From Clostridiales bacterium DTU070 (GTDB taxonomy: Bacteria; Bacillota; Clostridia; DSM-8532), in contig LFSH01000026.1 in assembly GCA_001513105.1 (NCBI GenBank), positions 62,001-126,000 on the forward strand: 64,000 nt of DNA, written 5' to 3'. How positions within the stretch are numbered: position 1 is the first letter of the stretch; each line of letters begins with the position of its first letter. The notes below the pieces were generated by a model. That model saw only the letters and a program-made list of their open reading frames with translations. It was not told where the DNA came from and ran no database searches. The position numbers were made by a program, and so were the translations under genes. This document shows, piece after piece, positions 1 through 9,785 of the stretch.

Positions 1-560
1 TTGGCTTCTGTCAGTTCGGATACTTTCCCGCTGCTTAACTCTTCACCTGACTGGTGGTCAGATACGATTTTGAAAAAGAACATCTGGTGGGTTTTAAAGA
101 AAACAGCTCCCGCGTGGAATACTCCCGAAGCCTCCATGTCTGTGACGGTGACCCCTGAATCCCCGTTATATCCTTCGGTTCTGCCTGTTACCGGTACCGG
201 GCTCGTTAGAACCGTCCCTTCAATAAAGGAGTGCTTAAAGAGCATGTCGGGATAATATGCCTTGTATGCACCAAGATCAACAATTTTATTGCAGAGGATG
301 AGGGAGCCTGTTTTCAGATCCGGATTGCCGGTTCCGCAGATACCGATATTAACAAGGATGTCTCCCGGATTTGGGCTATGTACCGAGCACAGGGCGGTGA
401 CGCCTATTGCTGCGTTCAGTGCCCCTGTTCCGGTTATAAGCAGGTTAACCGCGCCATCTGAGAAAAACCGGAACCCGTTGATATCCGGCAGCCTTTTTAA
501 ATCGAAGTATTGGATTACAGGTTTTGCTTCACAGTAAAGCGCCGTAAAAATATAAATCAT
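1..560 (-). CDS. Nucleoside phosphorylase/MTA-SAH nucleosidase-like protein, 3' end cut by window edge
   Basis: The reading frame starts at ATG 560 and stays open to the left edge, giving about 186 residues without a stop. The product opens with MIYIFTALYCEAKPVIQYFD. It carries a glycine-rich NIGICGTGN stretch, a TDMEASG motif near residue 145 and KIVSDH near residue 166. In the purine nucleoside phosphorylase/MTA-SAH nucleosidase family, MEAS-type motifs contact the ribose and the later Asp protonates the base, so N-glycosidic bond cleavage or phosphorolysis is likely. The substrate cannot be named. The start lies 3 bp after the glgD stop, so it is probably the last visible gene of the glgCD operon. 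Confidence 0.75.
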   Translation of the reverse strand, partial: MIYIFTALYCEAKPVIQYFDLKRLPDINGFRFFSDGAVNLLITGTGALNAAIGVTALCSVHSPNPGDILVNIGICGTGNPDLKTGSLILCNKIVDLGAYKAYYPDMLFKHSFIEGTVLTSPVPVTGRTEGYNGDSGVTVTDMEASGVFHAGAVFFKTHQMFFFKIVSDHQSGEELSSGKVSELTEA

Positions 561-563
561 ACC

Positions 564-1685
564 TTATACCACCACGCCCTTGCCCACTATAAGGGGCCAG
601 TTCCTGTCCCCTTTCAGCTGTTTGTCTGCTGTTATTATAACACTTTTATCAAGGATGCAGTTATCCAGGAATGTATTCTCACAAACCACTGAGTCCTGCA
701 TTATAATGCTGTTTTTTATTACTGCGCCTCTTTTGACTTTTACACCCCTGAACAGTATGCTGTTCTCCGCATGGCCCTCAATAATGCAGCCGTCAGCAAC
801 GATTGAATTTTTGACCACTGCTTCGTCGTTATATTTTGCAGGCGGTTCATCCTTGACCTTTGTAAAGATCCTGCCGTTCTTTTCAAAAAGCTCGTAGCGT
901 ACAGCCGGATCCAGCAGTTCCATGTTTGTCCTGTAATACAGCTGTATATTGCATAAAGGCCTCCAGTAACCGGTGAATTCATAGGCGTAAAGGCGCAGTT
1001 CATTAACCTTTTTGACAAGAATGTCCCTTACAAATTCATAATACCCGTGGGCAGCACTTTCTTCAAGCAGCGATATCAGCAGTTTCCGCTTGATGATATA
1101 AACGCCCATTGATGCAAAGTCGCTTTTCGGGTTAAGCGGCTTTTCCTGCAGGTCGGTAATACGCTGGTCGCTGTCCTTTTCAACAATGCCGAGGTTGCAG
1201 AGGTATTCCTGCGGGAAATCCTTCATATACCGGCAGGCTATTGTAACATCGGCGTCCTTGTCTACGTGCTGCTTCAGCATATCTGTATAATTCATGTTAT
1301 AAATCGCATATCCCTGGTTTATCAGAACGAATTCCTCGTTGCTCCGGTTCAGGAATGTAAGGTTGCTGTACATTGCATCGGCATTGCCCTTGTACCAGCC
1401 CGTCCCGTATTCCGATAAATAGGGGGGAAGAATGAACAGGCCGTCGTTTTTCCTGTCCAGGTCCCATTCCTTTCCCGAACCAAGGTGGTCCATCAATGAG
1501 TGGAAGTTATACTGTGTCGGGATTCCTACATTTCGTATTCCTGAATTTATCATGTTTGAAAGGGCAAAATCTATGGCACGGTACTTTCCGCCGAAAGGCA
1601 CGGCTGAGATGGAGCGCCCGGCTGACAGCTCCTTCAGCCGGTTGTTTTTTCCACCGGTCAGTATAATACCCATCATATTATGCAT
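564..1685 (-). CDS. glgD: GlgD, regulatory paralogue of glucose-1-phosphate adenylyltransferase
   Basis: This 373-residue protein is homologous to GlgC (nucleotidyltransferase domain, then a left-handed beta-helix region with hexapeptide-like repeats). Its nucleotide-binding loop is altered (LTGGKNNRL instead of AGGQGSRLG). The GDHVY segment that holds the metal-binding Asp in GlgC is replaced by NQGYAIYN at about residues 123-130. In Firmicutes GlgD is an inactive or weak subunit that modulates GlgC in ADP-glucose synthesis for glycogen; that role is family knowledge. I chose ATG 1685 (MHNMMG) because a GGGAG site sits 8 bases upstream. It overlaps the end of glgC by 8 bp, implying translational coupling. 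Confidence 0.9.
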   Translation of the reverse strand: MHNMMGIILTGGKNNRLKELSAGRSISAVPFGGKYRAIDFALSNMINSGIRNVGIPTQYNFHSLMDHLGSGKEWDLDRKNDGLFILPPYLSEYGTGWYKGNADAMYSNLTFLNRSNEEFVLINQGYAIYNMNYTDMLKQHVDKDADVTIACRYMKDFPQEYLCNLGIVEKDSDQRITDLQEKPLNPKSDFASMGVYIIKRKLLISLLEESAAHGYYEFVRDILVKKVNELRLYAYEFTGYWRPLCNIQLYYRTNMELLDPAVRYELFEKNGRIFTKVKDEPPAKYNDEAVVKNSIVADGCIIEGHAENSILFRGVKVKRGAVIKNSIIMQDSVVCENTFLDNCILDKSVIITADKQLKGDRNWPLIVGKGVVV

Positions 1686-2958
1686 TGCCGTCACTCCCTT
1701 TCAATATCGCATATCCCGACGGAATGTCTAAAAACGGGAAGTCACCGGGTAATATATGATTGTCTATGACAGCATTAAGGCCGATGGTTACATTATCGGG
1801 CACTATGGTATTGGATCCGATTACGGTAATACGCGACTGGTATATTTTGTTGTTGAAAATGTTTTCAGCGTACTCACCGACACCGGTCCTGACGCCTGAA
1901 CCAATCACGGTTTTTTCTCCCACGATTGTGCAGTTGAGGGAGGAGTCCTGCTTTATAGTGCTGTTTGACATAATAATGCAGTTTTCAATGTTGACATTTT
2001 CTTCAACGGTAACACCCGAAAAGATGACCGAGTTTTTAACCCTGCCGAAAATCATGCAGCCCTCTGCAATTATCGATCTCGACACATACCCGTTTTCTCC
2101 GATATAATGTGCCGGTTTTATCGGGTTTGGAGTATAGATTCTCCAGTTCGGATCAAACAGGTTGAACTGGGGAACGCGGGTAATCAGGTCCATGTTGGAT
2201 TCATAATAGGCCTGGATGGTTCCCACATCCCGCCAGTAACCGGAGAAGGTATATGCCCAAAGGTTCTTGCCATCCTTAAGGAGTTTCGGGATGACATTTT
2301 TTCCGAAGTCATGGTCCGACTTGTCATCGTGATGGTCTTCAATCAGGCATTCTTTCAGGACGTTCAAATTGAATATGTAAACGCCCATTGATGCAAGATT
2401 GCTTTTCGGCTGAGGTGGTTTTTCCTCGAAACCGTATATTTTGCCCTCGTCGGTTGCATGAATGATGCCGTATCGGTGCGCCTCTTCAAAGGGGACCTCA
2501 ATTGCGGATATTGTTGCATCCGCATTGTTTTTTTTGTGAAAATCCAGCATCATGGAATAATTCAGCTTGTAAACATGATCACCGGAGAGGATTATTACAT
2601 ATTTCGGCTTCTGTTCTTCAATATAGTGCATATTCTGGTATACAGCATCGGCTGTACCTGAATACCATTCACTCCTTAGCTGCTTTGTGAAAGGCGGAAG
2701 AATTGTAACCCCTCCGTTCATCCTGTCCATGTCCCATGGCTTGCCTATTCCTATATGATGGTTAAGCTGCAGGGGCCTGTATTGTGTGAGCACGCCTACG
2801 GTATCAATGCCCGAGTTAATACAGTTGCTCAGTGAAAAATCAATGATGCGGTATTTTCCGCCATACATCACGGCAGGTTTGGCTATCAGTTTTGTCAGAA
2901 CTCCCAGCCTGCTTCCCTGGCCGCCGGCCAGGATAAGAGCAATAATTTCCTTTCTCAT
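1678..2958 (-). CDS. glgC: GlgC, glucose-1-phosphate adenylyltransferase
   Basis: The protein is about 426 residues and makes ADP-glucose from ATP and glucose-1-phosphate, the committed step of bacterial glycogen synthesis. The pyrophosphorylase signature AGGQGSRLG lies at residues 11-19, [12 protein letters not shown] follows, and the catalytic segment SGDHVYK is near residues 125-131. [13 protein letters not shown] and GYWRDVGTI are further family motifs. The C-terminal third has the isoleucine-rich hexapeptide pattern of a beta-helix. Two adjacent ATG codons exist (2961 and 2958). The second has the better distance (5 bases) from the AGGAGG site. It is the first gene of the leftward glgC-glgD-nucleosidase unit. 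Confidence 0.95.
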   Translation of the reverse strand: MRKEIIALILAGGQGSRLGVLTKLIAKPAVMYGGKYRIIDFSLSNCINSGIDTVGVLTQYRPLQLNHHIGIGKPWDMDRMNGGVTILPPFTKQLRSEWYSGTADAVYQNMHYIEEQKPKYVIILSGDHVYKLNYSMMLDFHKKNNADATISAIEVPFEEAHRYGIIHATDEGKIYGFEEKPPQPKSNLASMGVYIFNLNVLKECLIEDHHDDKSDHDFGKNVIPKLLKDGKNLWAYTFSGYWRDVGTIQAYYESNMDLITRVPQFNLFDPNWRIYTPNPIKPAHYIGENGYVSRSIIAEGCMIFGRVKNSVIFSGVTVEENVNIENCIIMSNSTIKQDSSLNCTIVGEKTVIGSGVRTGVGEYAENIFNNKIYQSRITVIGSNTIVPDNVTIGLNAVIDNHILPGDFPFLDIPSGYAILKGSDGNA

Positions 2959-3226
2959 CATAACCTCCTGTCTGATGTTATGTTTTGCAAATCAACAGCA
3001 ATTTATGAGTTTATGTATGGAGGTTGATGATTATTTTGTGTTTAAATTTACTGAGATTTTAAGACTCAAATCATAAGTGGCCTGCAGGACAGTATTGCAT
3101 ATAATTGACATTTTATTAAATTAACCAACCAATCGCCTGTACCGCCAGGCAGGGGATTCTGTTTTATACACCGGGAATAAGCATTGGGCGAATTGTCACA
3201 GAATAATTACAAAATAAAAATTACCG

Positions 3227-3255
3227 TTGATTTTGCTGGATAATATTTGTATAAT
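3227..3255 (+). promoter_or_regulatory. Promoter of the cbpA-like/clpB operon
   Basis: TTGATT at 3227-3232 and TATAAT at 3250-3255 are separated by exactly 17 bases, a good sigma-A-type match 38 bp before the gene. The remaining 270 bp between this point and the divergent glgC start is A/T rich. I see no gene there. Confidence 0.7.
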
Positions 3256-3261
3256 TATAAT

Positions 3262-3278
3262 AGTCAAAGAAAGTCAAA
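3262..3278 (+). promoter_or_regulatory. CtsR operator (tandem heptad)
   Basis: AGTCAAA at 3262-3268 and AGTCAAA at 3272-3278 are separated by GAA. This fits the direct heptanucleotide repeat bound by the class III heat-shock repressor CtsR (A/GGTCAAA, three bases, A/GGTCAAA). It begins 6 bp after the -10 box, so a bound repressor would block transcription initiation. No ctsR gene is in the window. Confidence 0.8.
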
Positions 3279-3293
3279 GTTGGAGGTTGCCGC

Positions 3294-4214
3294 ATGGAAT
3301 ATAAGGACTACTATAAAATACTGGGAGTTGACAAAAACGCTTCCCAGGATGAGATAAAGAAGGCCTACAGGAAACTTGCCAAGAAATATCATCCTGATGC
3401 CAACCCCGGGGATAAAATAGCCGAAGAAAAATTTAAAGAGGTTAATGAAGCCTATGAGGTTTTAGGCGATGAAGAGAAAAGAAGGAAATATGATCAGTTC
3501 GGGAATATGAATTTCACGAACGGAATGAACTTTGATCCGTTCCAGTTCGGCAATTTTGAATTCAGAAAAAGCAATAACGGGTTCAGTGACTTCTTTAACA
3601 TGTTTTTTGGTGACGGCGGCATCGATCTGGATGATTTATTCGGAGCGGGCGGAGGGTTCAAAGGCTTCAGCAAAGGATTCTCAGGTACCCGCGCAATGCG
3701 GGGCGAAGATATAGAGGCGGAGCTGGCCATTACTCCGGAGGAAGGCCTCGAAGGGGTTGAAAAGACTTTTACGATCAGAACCGGTGAAGGAAAAAAAACC
3801 CTCTCGGTAAAAATACCCAAGGGTATTCCCGAAGGCGGAAAGATCAAACTGGCCGGACAGGGAAAACCCGGTATCGGAGGCGGCCGTAGCGGAGATTTGT
3901 ACATTAATATAAGATTTAAGGAAGGCAAGTATAAGCTGGAAGGCAACAACCTGATTAAAAGGACCGAGATTTATCCGTGGACTGCCGCCCTTGGCGGAGA
4001 AGTCAGGGTACAGGCACCGGATGGCATGATCCAGGTAAAAATACCTGCAGGTATACAGACCGACCAGAAAATACGGATACCGGGACAGGGTTATGGCAAA
4101 ACAAGGGAAAGCCGCGGTGATCTCTATATCCTGATAAAGATTGTCAATCCGCGGCATTTATCAAGCGAGCAGAGAAAACTGTATGAAAAACTTAAGGCTA
4201 CAGAGACTGATTAG
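3294..4214 (+). CDS. DnaJ-like co-chaperone without zinc finger (CbpA type)
   Basis: The protein has 306 residues. An N-terminal J domain carries the HPD motif at residues 33-35, which stimulates Hsp70 ATPase in this family. A Gly/Phe-rich linker follows at about 75-130, then the two C-terminal beta-sandwich substrate-binding domains. The CxxCxGxG repeats present in the DnaJ at 25474 are absent, so it is a class B/CbpA-like J protein. It is followed 50 bp later by clpB and shares its CtsR-controlled promoter, which suggests that it recruits DnaK to aggregates for ClpB. TTGGAGG lies upstream of ATG 3294. Confidence 0.9.
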   Translation: MEYKDYYKILGVDKNASQDEIKKAYRKLAKKYHPDANPGDKIAEEKFKEVNEAYEVLGDEEKRRKYDQFGNMNFTNGMNFDPFQFGNFEFRKSNNGFSDFFNMFFGDGGIDLDDLFGAGGGFKGFSKGFSGTRAMRGEDIEAELAITPEEGLEGVEKTFTIRTGEGKKTLSVKIPKGIPEGGKIKLAGQGKPGIGGGRSGDLYINIRFKEGKYKLEGNNLIKRTEIYPWTAALGGEVRVQAPDGMIQVKIPAGIQTDQKIRIPGQGYGKTRESRGDLYILIKIVNPRHLSSEQRKLYEKLKATETD

Positions 4215-4264
4215 AGCAAGACTTTTATATCTTATGGCAGCCCTGGAAGGGAGGATGCGAAAGG

Positions 4265-6865
4265 ATGAATTTTGAAAGATTTACTGATAAAGCACAGGAA
4301 GCCGTCGTTGATGCGCAGCAGCTGGCGCTTAAACTTGATCACCAGCAGGTGGACGTCGAACACCTGCATGCAGCGCTGCTTGAGCAGGAGGACGGGCTTA
4401 TTCCGAAACTTCTTGAAATGATTGGGGTTAATACCTCGGGATTGATGAATGAACTAAAAAAGGAACTGGACAGGCTTCCCAGGGTATATGGCACAAATGT
4501 GAACCAGGTTTATGCAACAAGGCGTTTCAACCAGGTACTGATTAAAGCCGAAGACGAAGCAGACAAGTTCAGGGATGAATATGTGAGCGTGGAACACATT
4601 TACCTTGTTATAGTAAACGAGAAGAATACGCCCTCCGCCCGGATTCTTGCGAAATATCAGGTAGACAGGGAAAAACTTCTTGCAGCCTTGTCGAAGATAA
4701 GAGGAAATGAACGGGTAACGAGCAAAAACCCCGAAGAAGGTTACCAGGCTCTGCAGAAGTATGGCAGGGATCTTGTTGAACTTGCAAGGGCAGGAAAGCT
4801 GGACCCGGTTATTGGAAGGGACCAGGAGATCAGGCGGGTAATACGGATCCTGTCACGCAGAACAAAAAACAATCCGGTATTAATCGGCGAGCCAGGTGTA
4901 GGAAAGACTGCCGTTGTTGAAGGCCTTGCCCAGAGAATACTGAAGGGTGATGTACCCGAAGGGCTGAAGGACAAGACCATTTTTGCCCTTGACATGGGTG
5001 CGCTGATTGCAGGGGCCAAATTCCGCGGCGAGTTCGAGGAAAGGCTGAAAGCTGTTCTTAAGGAGATAACCAAATCAGAAGGCAGGATAATACTTTTTAT
5101 CGACGAACTTCACACGATAGTCGGTGCAGGCAGAACCGACGGCGCAATGGATGCGGGAAACATATTAAAACCGATGCTTGCAAGGGGAGAACTGCATTGT
5201 ATCGGTGCCACAACCCTTGACGAATACAGAAAGTATATAGAAAAGGATGCTGCGCTCGAAAGAAGGTTCCAGCCCGTACTGGTGGATCAGCCCACCGTCG
5301 AGGACACAATATCCATTTTACGAGGGCTTAAGGAAAGGTTTGAAATTCACCATGGCGTGCGTATCACCGATAATGCGATCATTGCCTGTGCCGTTTTGTC
5401 GGACAGGTATATATCCGACAGGTTCCTGCCCGACAAGGCAATCGACCTGATGGACGAAGCTGCTTCAATGCTGAGAATGGAAATTGACAGCATGCCTTAT
5501 GAACTTGATGAGATAAACAGGAAAATAATGCAGTATGAAATTGAGCAGCAGGTTCTGGGCAAGGAAACTGACAGGAACTCAATTGAAAGAAAGAACCAGC
5601 TTGCTCAGGAGATACAGCGTCTGAAGCAGGAAGCCGACTCAATGAAAGCCCAGTGGGAGATGGAAAAGAGTTTTATAAAGAGGGAAAAGGAACTGAAAGA
5701 AGAGATTGAAAATGTAAAGCGTGAGATAGAGAACGCTGAAAGGGTATATGACCTGGAGACCCTTGCAAAACTGAAACATGGAACGCTGCCCGGGCTTGAA
5801 AAGGAGCTGGAGGAATATAAAAAACGCCAGAACTCACTGGACAGGCAGCTTTTAAAGGAAGAGGTAACCGAACAGGAAATCGCTGAAATTGTTGCAAAAT
5901 GGACCGGTATCCCTGTTACAAAACTTGTTGAAGAGGAAAAGCAGAAACTTCTGAACCTTGAAAAAATACTTCAGAAACGCGTGATTGGCCAGGACGAGGC
6001 TGTAAAAGCGGTGGCCGATGCCGTTCTCCGCGCCAGGGCAGGTCTCAGGGACCTAAACAGGCCTATCGGTTCCTTTATTTTCCTCGGGCCCACCGGTGTC
6101 GGAAAGACAGAGCTTGCAAAAACACTGGCTGATGCGTTGTTCGACAGTGAAGAAAACCTTGTCCGGATTGATATGAGTGAATACATGGAGAAACACTCGG
6201 TTGCACGACTGATAGGTGCACCTCCCGGATACGTGGGGTATGAAGAGGGAGGTCAGTTGACCGAAGCTGTGAGAAGGAAACCCTATTCGGTGATTTTGTT
6301 TGACGAAATTGAAAAAGCCCACCCCGATGTATTCAATGTACTTCTTCAGCTCCTTGACGACGGACGCCTGACCGACAGCCAGGGGCGAACGGTGAATTTC
6401 AAAAATGCCGTAATCATTATGACAAGCAATATCGGAAGCGAGTTACTGCTTGAAAGCATAAACGAAAACGGCGAGATTTCGGACAGGGTGAAGAACATGG
6501 TCATGGACAGCCTGAAAAACTATTTCAGGCCTGAATTCTTAAACCGCATTGATGATATAGTATTGTTCAGGCCATTAGGCTGGAAGGAAATGTACGGCAT
6601 TATTGAACTTATCCTGGACGAACTGCGCGAAAGGCTTAAGGACAGAAACATAAGTCTTGCCATAACCGACAATGCAAAGGACTTAATATTGAAAAAGGCA
6701 TATTCGCCGACGTATGGTGCCCGCCCGCTGAAAAGGTTTATCCAGAAGGTTGTTGAAACCGATTTGGGTAAAAAGATTATTTCGGGTGAAATTCATGAAG
6801 GATCGAAAGCCGTAATTGACGCAGATACCGATCTGAACGAGATTTTAGTAAAAGTATCTGAATAA
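4265..6865 (+). CDS. clpB: ClpB, ATP-dependent protein disaggregase
   Basis: At 866 residues this is a full-length ClpB. It has an N-terminal Clp repeat domain (1-150), a first AAA+ domain with Walker A GEPGVGKT at 208-215, and a long charged coiled-coil middle domain at about 400-530. A second AAA+ domain has GPTGVGKT at 608-615, followed by the C-terminal small domain. The middle domain separates it from ClpC and ClpA. It threads aggregated protein through a hexameric pore together with DnaK/DnaJ. AGGGAGG lies upstream of ATG 4265. It is the second gene of the CtsR operon and ends at a strong hairpin. Confidence 0.97.
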   Translation: MNFERFTDKAQEAVVDAQQLALKLDHQQVDVEHLHAALLEQEDGLIPKLLEMIGVNTSGLMNELKKELDRLPRVYGTNVNQVYATRRFNQVLIKAEDEADKFRDEYVSVEHIYLVIVNEKNTPSARILAKYQVDREKLLAALSKIRGNERVTSKNPEEGYQALQKYGRDLVELARAGKLDPVIGRDQEIRRVIRILSRRTKNNPVLIGEPGVGKTAVVEGLAQRILKGDVPEGLKDKTIFALDMGALIAGAKFRGEFEERLKAVLKEITKSEGRIILFIDELHTIVGAGRTDGAMDAGNILKPMLARGELHCIGATTLDEYRKYIEKDAALERRFQPVLVDQPTVEDTISILRGLKERFEIHHGVRITDNAIIACAVLSDRYISDRFLPDKAIDLMDEAASMLRMEIDSMPYELDEINRKIMQYEIEQQVLGKETDRNSIERKNQLAQEIQRLKQEADSMKAQWEMEKSFIKREKELKEEIENVKREIENAERVYDLETLAKLKHGTLPGLEKELEEYKKRQNSLDRQLLKEEVTEQEIAEIVAKWTGIPVTKLVEEEKQKLLNLEKILQKRVIGQDEAVKAVADAVLRARAGLRDLNRPIGSFIFLGPTGVGKTELAKTLADALFDSEENLVRIDMSEYMEKHSVARLIGAPPGYVGYEEGGQLTEAVRRKPYSVILFDEIEKAHPDVFNVLLQLLDDGRLTDSQGRTVNFKNAVIIMTSNIGSELLLESINENGEISDRVKNMVMDSLKNYFRPEFLNRIDDIVLFRPLGWKEMYGIIELILDELRERLKDRNISLAITDNAKDLILKKAYSPTYGARPLKRFIQKVVETDLGKKIISGEIHEGSKAVIDADTDLNEILVKVSE

Positions 6866-6871
6866 TAACTT

Positions 6872-6950
6872 AGGGGAAGGCTCTTCCGGTTCTTTACCTG
6901 TTCTTCAAATATAAAACCGGAACCGGTGAAGCCACTCCCCTGTTTTGATT
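6872..6950 (+). terminator. Terminator after clpB
   Basis: An imperfect inverted repeat (GGGGAAGGCTCTTCCGGTTC near 6873-6892, with its complement at 6920-6940) closes a large hairpin. It is followed by TGTTTTGATTTT. It starts a few bases after the clpB stop. Confidence 0.6.
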
Positions 6951-7264
6951 TTGCGCAACTGGTATTGTTCAACTCCTGAAACAATCGTTTTCCTCAACTC
7001 ATTTTTTTCATTTCCCAGATTGCATCTTAACAGAAAAGATTAATTATGCAGTGAAATACTGGTTTAAGTCCCGGAAAATGAAGTTTTCCATATTGTGATG
7101 TGAACAGATAACGGATATAATATTTCCTATATAATCCGTATTGTGATAAGCAAGCCAGCAGTAGTATTTTGTAGCATGGACTTATTTTGATACGGAATAT
7201 TTTCTGTTTTGCACATGGCTCATGAATAAGCTGTGCTTACTTACAATAAGAATGAGTTGGCAGT
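6951..7264. other. Gene-free stretch upstream of the SNF transporter
   Basis: No credible open frame is seen. A short dyad at about 7110-7140 (ACGGAT, A/T-rich centre, ATCCGT) lies roughly 125 bp before the transporter start. TATTGTGAT occurs on both sides of it and ATACGGAATATT repeats part of it. This could be an operator, but nothing identifies a regulator. Confidence 0.3.
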
Positions 7265-8635
7265 ATGGAAAAAAGGGAGACATTTGCTTCACGTCTGGGT
7301 TTTATCCTGATTTCTGCGGGATGTGCAATCGGTTTGGGAGATGTATGGCGCTTCCCGTACATTACCGGTCAGTATGGCGGAGGACTGTTTGTCCTGGTAT
7401 ACCTGGTGTTCATAATTATTCTGGGACTGCCCATCATGTCAATGGAACTTGCAGTGGGGCGTGCCAGCAGGAAAAGCATCGCCACATCATTCAATGTTCT
7501 GGAGAAAAAAGGACATAAATGGCATTGGATGGGCTATCTGGGCATGGCCGGGAACTACATACTGATGATGTTTTATACCACCGTTGCCAGCTGGATGGTT
7601 GCCTATTTCTACAAGATGCTGACAGGTCAGTTTGAAGGGCTTGATACCCAGCAGGTTGGCCAGGTTTTCAACAACCTCCTGGCAAATCCTGTTGAAATGA
7701 CAATCTGGATGGTATTAACAACGGTAATCTGTTTTGGAATCTGCTCTTTCGGGCTGCAGGAAGGCGTTGAAAAAGTTACCAAGATTTTTATGGTTCTTCT
7801 GCTCGCAATCATAGTGGTGCTTGCGGTCAGATCCATGACGCTTCCGAATGCCGTTCAAGGCCTGAAGTTTTATCTGCTGCCAGATTTCAGCCGTATGAAG
7901 GAATACGGTATATGGGAGACCATTTATGCAGCGATGAGCCAGGCTTTTTTTACCCTGAGCATCGGCATAGGTTCCTTGGCCATCTTCGGCAGTTATATAG
8001 GAAAAGAACGCCGGCTGCTGGGTGAGTCCATCCATATCGCTGCACTGGACACAGCTATTTCGATTATTGCAGGCCTTATAATTTTCCCTGCCTGTTTTTC
8101 ATTTGATGTTAACCCTGGTGAAGGGCCCGGCCTTGTATTCGTTACGCTGCCCAATATCTTCTACTCCATGAGCGGGGGCAGAATCTGGGGTTCGCTTTTC
8201 TTCATATTTATGTCATTTGCTGCGTTTTCTACGGTAATAGCAGTTTTTGAGAATATTATTTCCTTTGCAATGGATCTGTGGAACTGGAGCAGGAAAAAGG
8301 CATCTTTTGTCAACATGTTTCTGCTTATTGTGCTTTCAATGCCATGTGTCCTCGGATTCAACGTATTAAGCGGGTTCCAGCCTTTGGGAGCAGGGTCCAC
8401 CGTTCTCGATCTCGAAGATTTTATTATAAGTTACAACATCCTTCCCATAGGTTCGCTGATTTATGTATTGTTCTGCGTCAGCCGCTACGGATGGGGTTTT
8501 GATAATTTCATGGAGGAAGTGAATACAGGGGAAGGCATAAAAATGCCCCGTGCACTCAGAATATACCTGACATGGATATTGCCTGCAATTATCCTGATAG
8601 TGCTGATCCAGGGATATATAAACTGGTTCGCTTGA
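7265..8635 (+). CDS. Sodium-dependent amino-acid transporter of the neurotransmitter:sodium symporter family
   Basis: This 456-residue, very hydrophobic protein has about 11-12 membrane segments. It opens with the family signature: GFILISAGCAIGLGDVWRFP near residues 12-31 (sodium and substrate site in TM1), then GGGLFVLVYL. Bacterial members such as LeuT, MhsT and TnaT import neutral or aromatic amino acids with sodium. The substrate cannot be decided here, and the monocistronic setting gives no hint. Start ATG 7265 precedes the family's usual first helix directly, although no strong ribosome-binding site is visible. Confidence 0.88.
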   Translation: MEKRETFASRLGFILISAGCAIGLGDVWRFPYITGQYGGGLFVLVYLVFIIILGLPIMSMELAVGRASRKSIATSFNVLEKKGHKWHWMGYLGMAGNYILMMFYTTVASWMVAYFYKMLTGQFEGLDTQQVGQVFNNLLANPVEMTIWMVLTTVICFGICSFGLQEGVEKVTKIFMVLLLAIIVVLAVRSMTLPNAVQGLKFYLLPDFSRMKEYGIWETIYAAMSQAFFTLSIGIGSLAIFGSYIGKERRLLGESIHIAALDTAISIIAGLIIFPACFSFDVNPGEGPGLVFVTLPNIFYSMSGGRIWGSLFFIFMSFAAFSTVIAVFENIISFAMDLWNWSRKKASFVNMFLLIVLSMPCVLGFNVLSGFQPLGAGSTVLDLEDFIISYNILPIGSLIYVLFCVSRYGWGFDNFMEEVNTGEGIKMPRALRIYLTWILPAIILIVLIQGYINWFA

Positions 8636-8668
8636 CAGAAAGAAAGAATTGATACCTTTTGTGAAGGC

Positions 8669-9261
8669 ACATTGCACGATATCTTTAAACAGTTGATCTG
8701 TAAGGAAAAGATATCGTGCGAATGCTCAGAAATAGTCACTGCGTTTACAAGAGCTGTGCAGTTCAGCTCGGGCAAGCCAAAACTCGAAAAAATGCTTTAA
8801 TGTTGCAGATAAAGCAGGGATATTTGTGCAATGCCCGGAAACAGTCGCTGCGTTTGCAAGAGCTGTGCGGTTCAGCTCGGGCAAGCCGAAACTCGAAAAA
8901 ATGCTTATGAAAAATAATGTTAGGAAGCATTTTTTCTCAAACAGTCGGCTTGCTAATCCTCGCTCTGACCGCACATCTCTAAGCTGCACTCCGCTGAAAG
9001 TTTCCTTACATTGCACAAATATCTGTAGGCGCATTTGACAGTTCAGCACGAGCAAGCAGAAATTCGCAGAAATATTTTAAACCAAAAAAGTATGTAGCAT
9101 TTTTTCTGAAACAGTCGGCTTGCTAATCCTCGCTCTGACCGCACATCTCTAAGCTGCATTCCGCTGAAAGTTTCCTCGCATTGCACGATATCTCGAAACA
9201 CTTGACCTGTAAGGTAAAAATATCGTGCGAATGCTCGGAAGCAGTCGCTGCATTTGCAAAG
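8669..9261. repeat. Mosaic of direct and inverted repeats between the transporter and cdd
   Basis: Two direct copies of an 87-bp unit (A: 8711-8797 and 8820-8906) are followed by two copies of a roughly 98-bp unit (B: 8925-9024 and 9096-9193). B is a diverged reverse complement of A. Both contain a GCATTTTTTC end, a CGGCTTGC core and an end reading CATTGCACRATATCT. Partial A copies lie at about 9029-9079 and 9220-9261. At 8679-8719 and 9181-9228 a B end meets an A start, forming a hairpin around GCACGATATCT. Short open frames across it are by-products of the repetition. No transposase is present, so it resembles a non-autonomous or REP-like element. Confidence 0.8.
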
Positions 9262-9267
9262 CAACTA

Positions 9268-9296
9268 TTGTTATAAAGTAATTTTTGTAATAAAAT
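9268..9296 (+). promoter_or_regulatory. Possible promoter for cdd-era
   Basis: TTGTTA at 9268-9273, a 17-base spacer and TAAAAT at 9291-9296 lie 50 bp upstream of cdd, directly after the repeat cluster. Confidence 0.5.
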
Positions 9297-9346
9297 AGTA
9301 TCAGAAACAAGAAATCTTTTTCCAGGGCAGGGAGCGAATCTTTCCG

Positions 9347-9742
9347 ATGGATTATGATTTTCTGGTGAAAAAGGCGATGGAAGCCAGGGAAAATGCCTAT
9401 GCACCGTATTCGGGCTTCCGTGTCGGTGCCTGTATACAGACATCTGACGGCAGGATTTATACAGGATGCAATGTTGAAAACTCATCGTTCGGCGCTGCCA
9501 TCTGTGCTGAACGTACGGCAATAGTAAAGGCTGTATCCGAAGGTAGCACAAAAATAAGCGCAATTGCAATCACCAGCGACAGCGACCGGCTGACGTACCC
9601 GTGCGGAATTTGCCGCCAGGTGATATCTGAATTCGCAGGCGATGATATAAAAATAATTTGCAGTGATAAAAAAGGGCAATATAAAATATACGGGATGAAT
9701 GATATTCTGCCTCATGCATTTACAAGGGAGGACATGGAATAA
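9347..9742 (+). CDS. cdd: Cytidine deaminase
   Basis: The 131-residue product is the short, tetrameric type of cytidine deaminase, which converts cytidine or deoxycytidine to uridine for pyrimidine salvage. The zinc-site motifs are intact: CAERTAI (about residues 53-59, Cys ligand plus catalytic Glu) and PCGICRQ (about 86-92, two Cys ligands). SGFRVGA and GCNVENSS are the usual substrate-contact segments. It lies 44 bp ahead of era, as in many Firmicutes, so the two are probably co-transcribed. Confidence 0.95.
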   Translation: MDYDFLVKKAMEARENAYAPYSGFRVGACIQTSDGRIYTGCNVENSSFGAAICAERTAIVKAVSEGSTKISAIAITSDSDRLTYPCGICRQVISEFAGDDIKIICSDKKGQYKIYGMNDILPHAFTREDME

Positions 9743-9785
9743 TCGGGATATAACCGTAATAAAAGAGATATGAAAGGAGCTGTTT

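Noticed and set aside
8716-9264. Several 60-110-codon frames in the repeat cluster
   Set aside because: They recur on both strands because the DNA repeats and its reverse complement both stay open; no start signals or conserved motifs.
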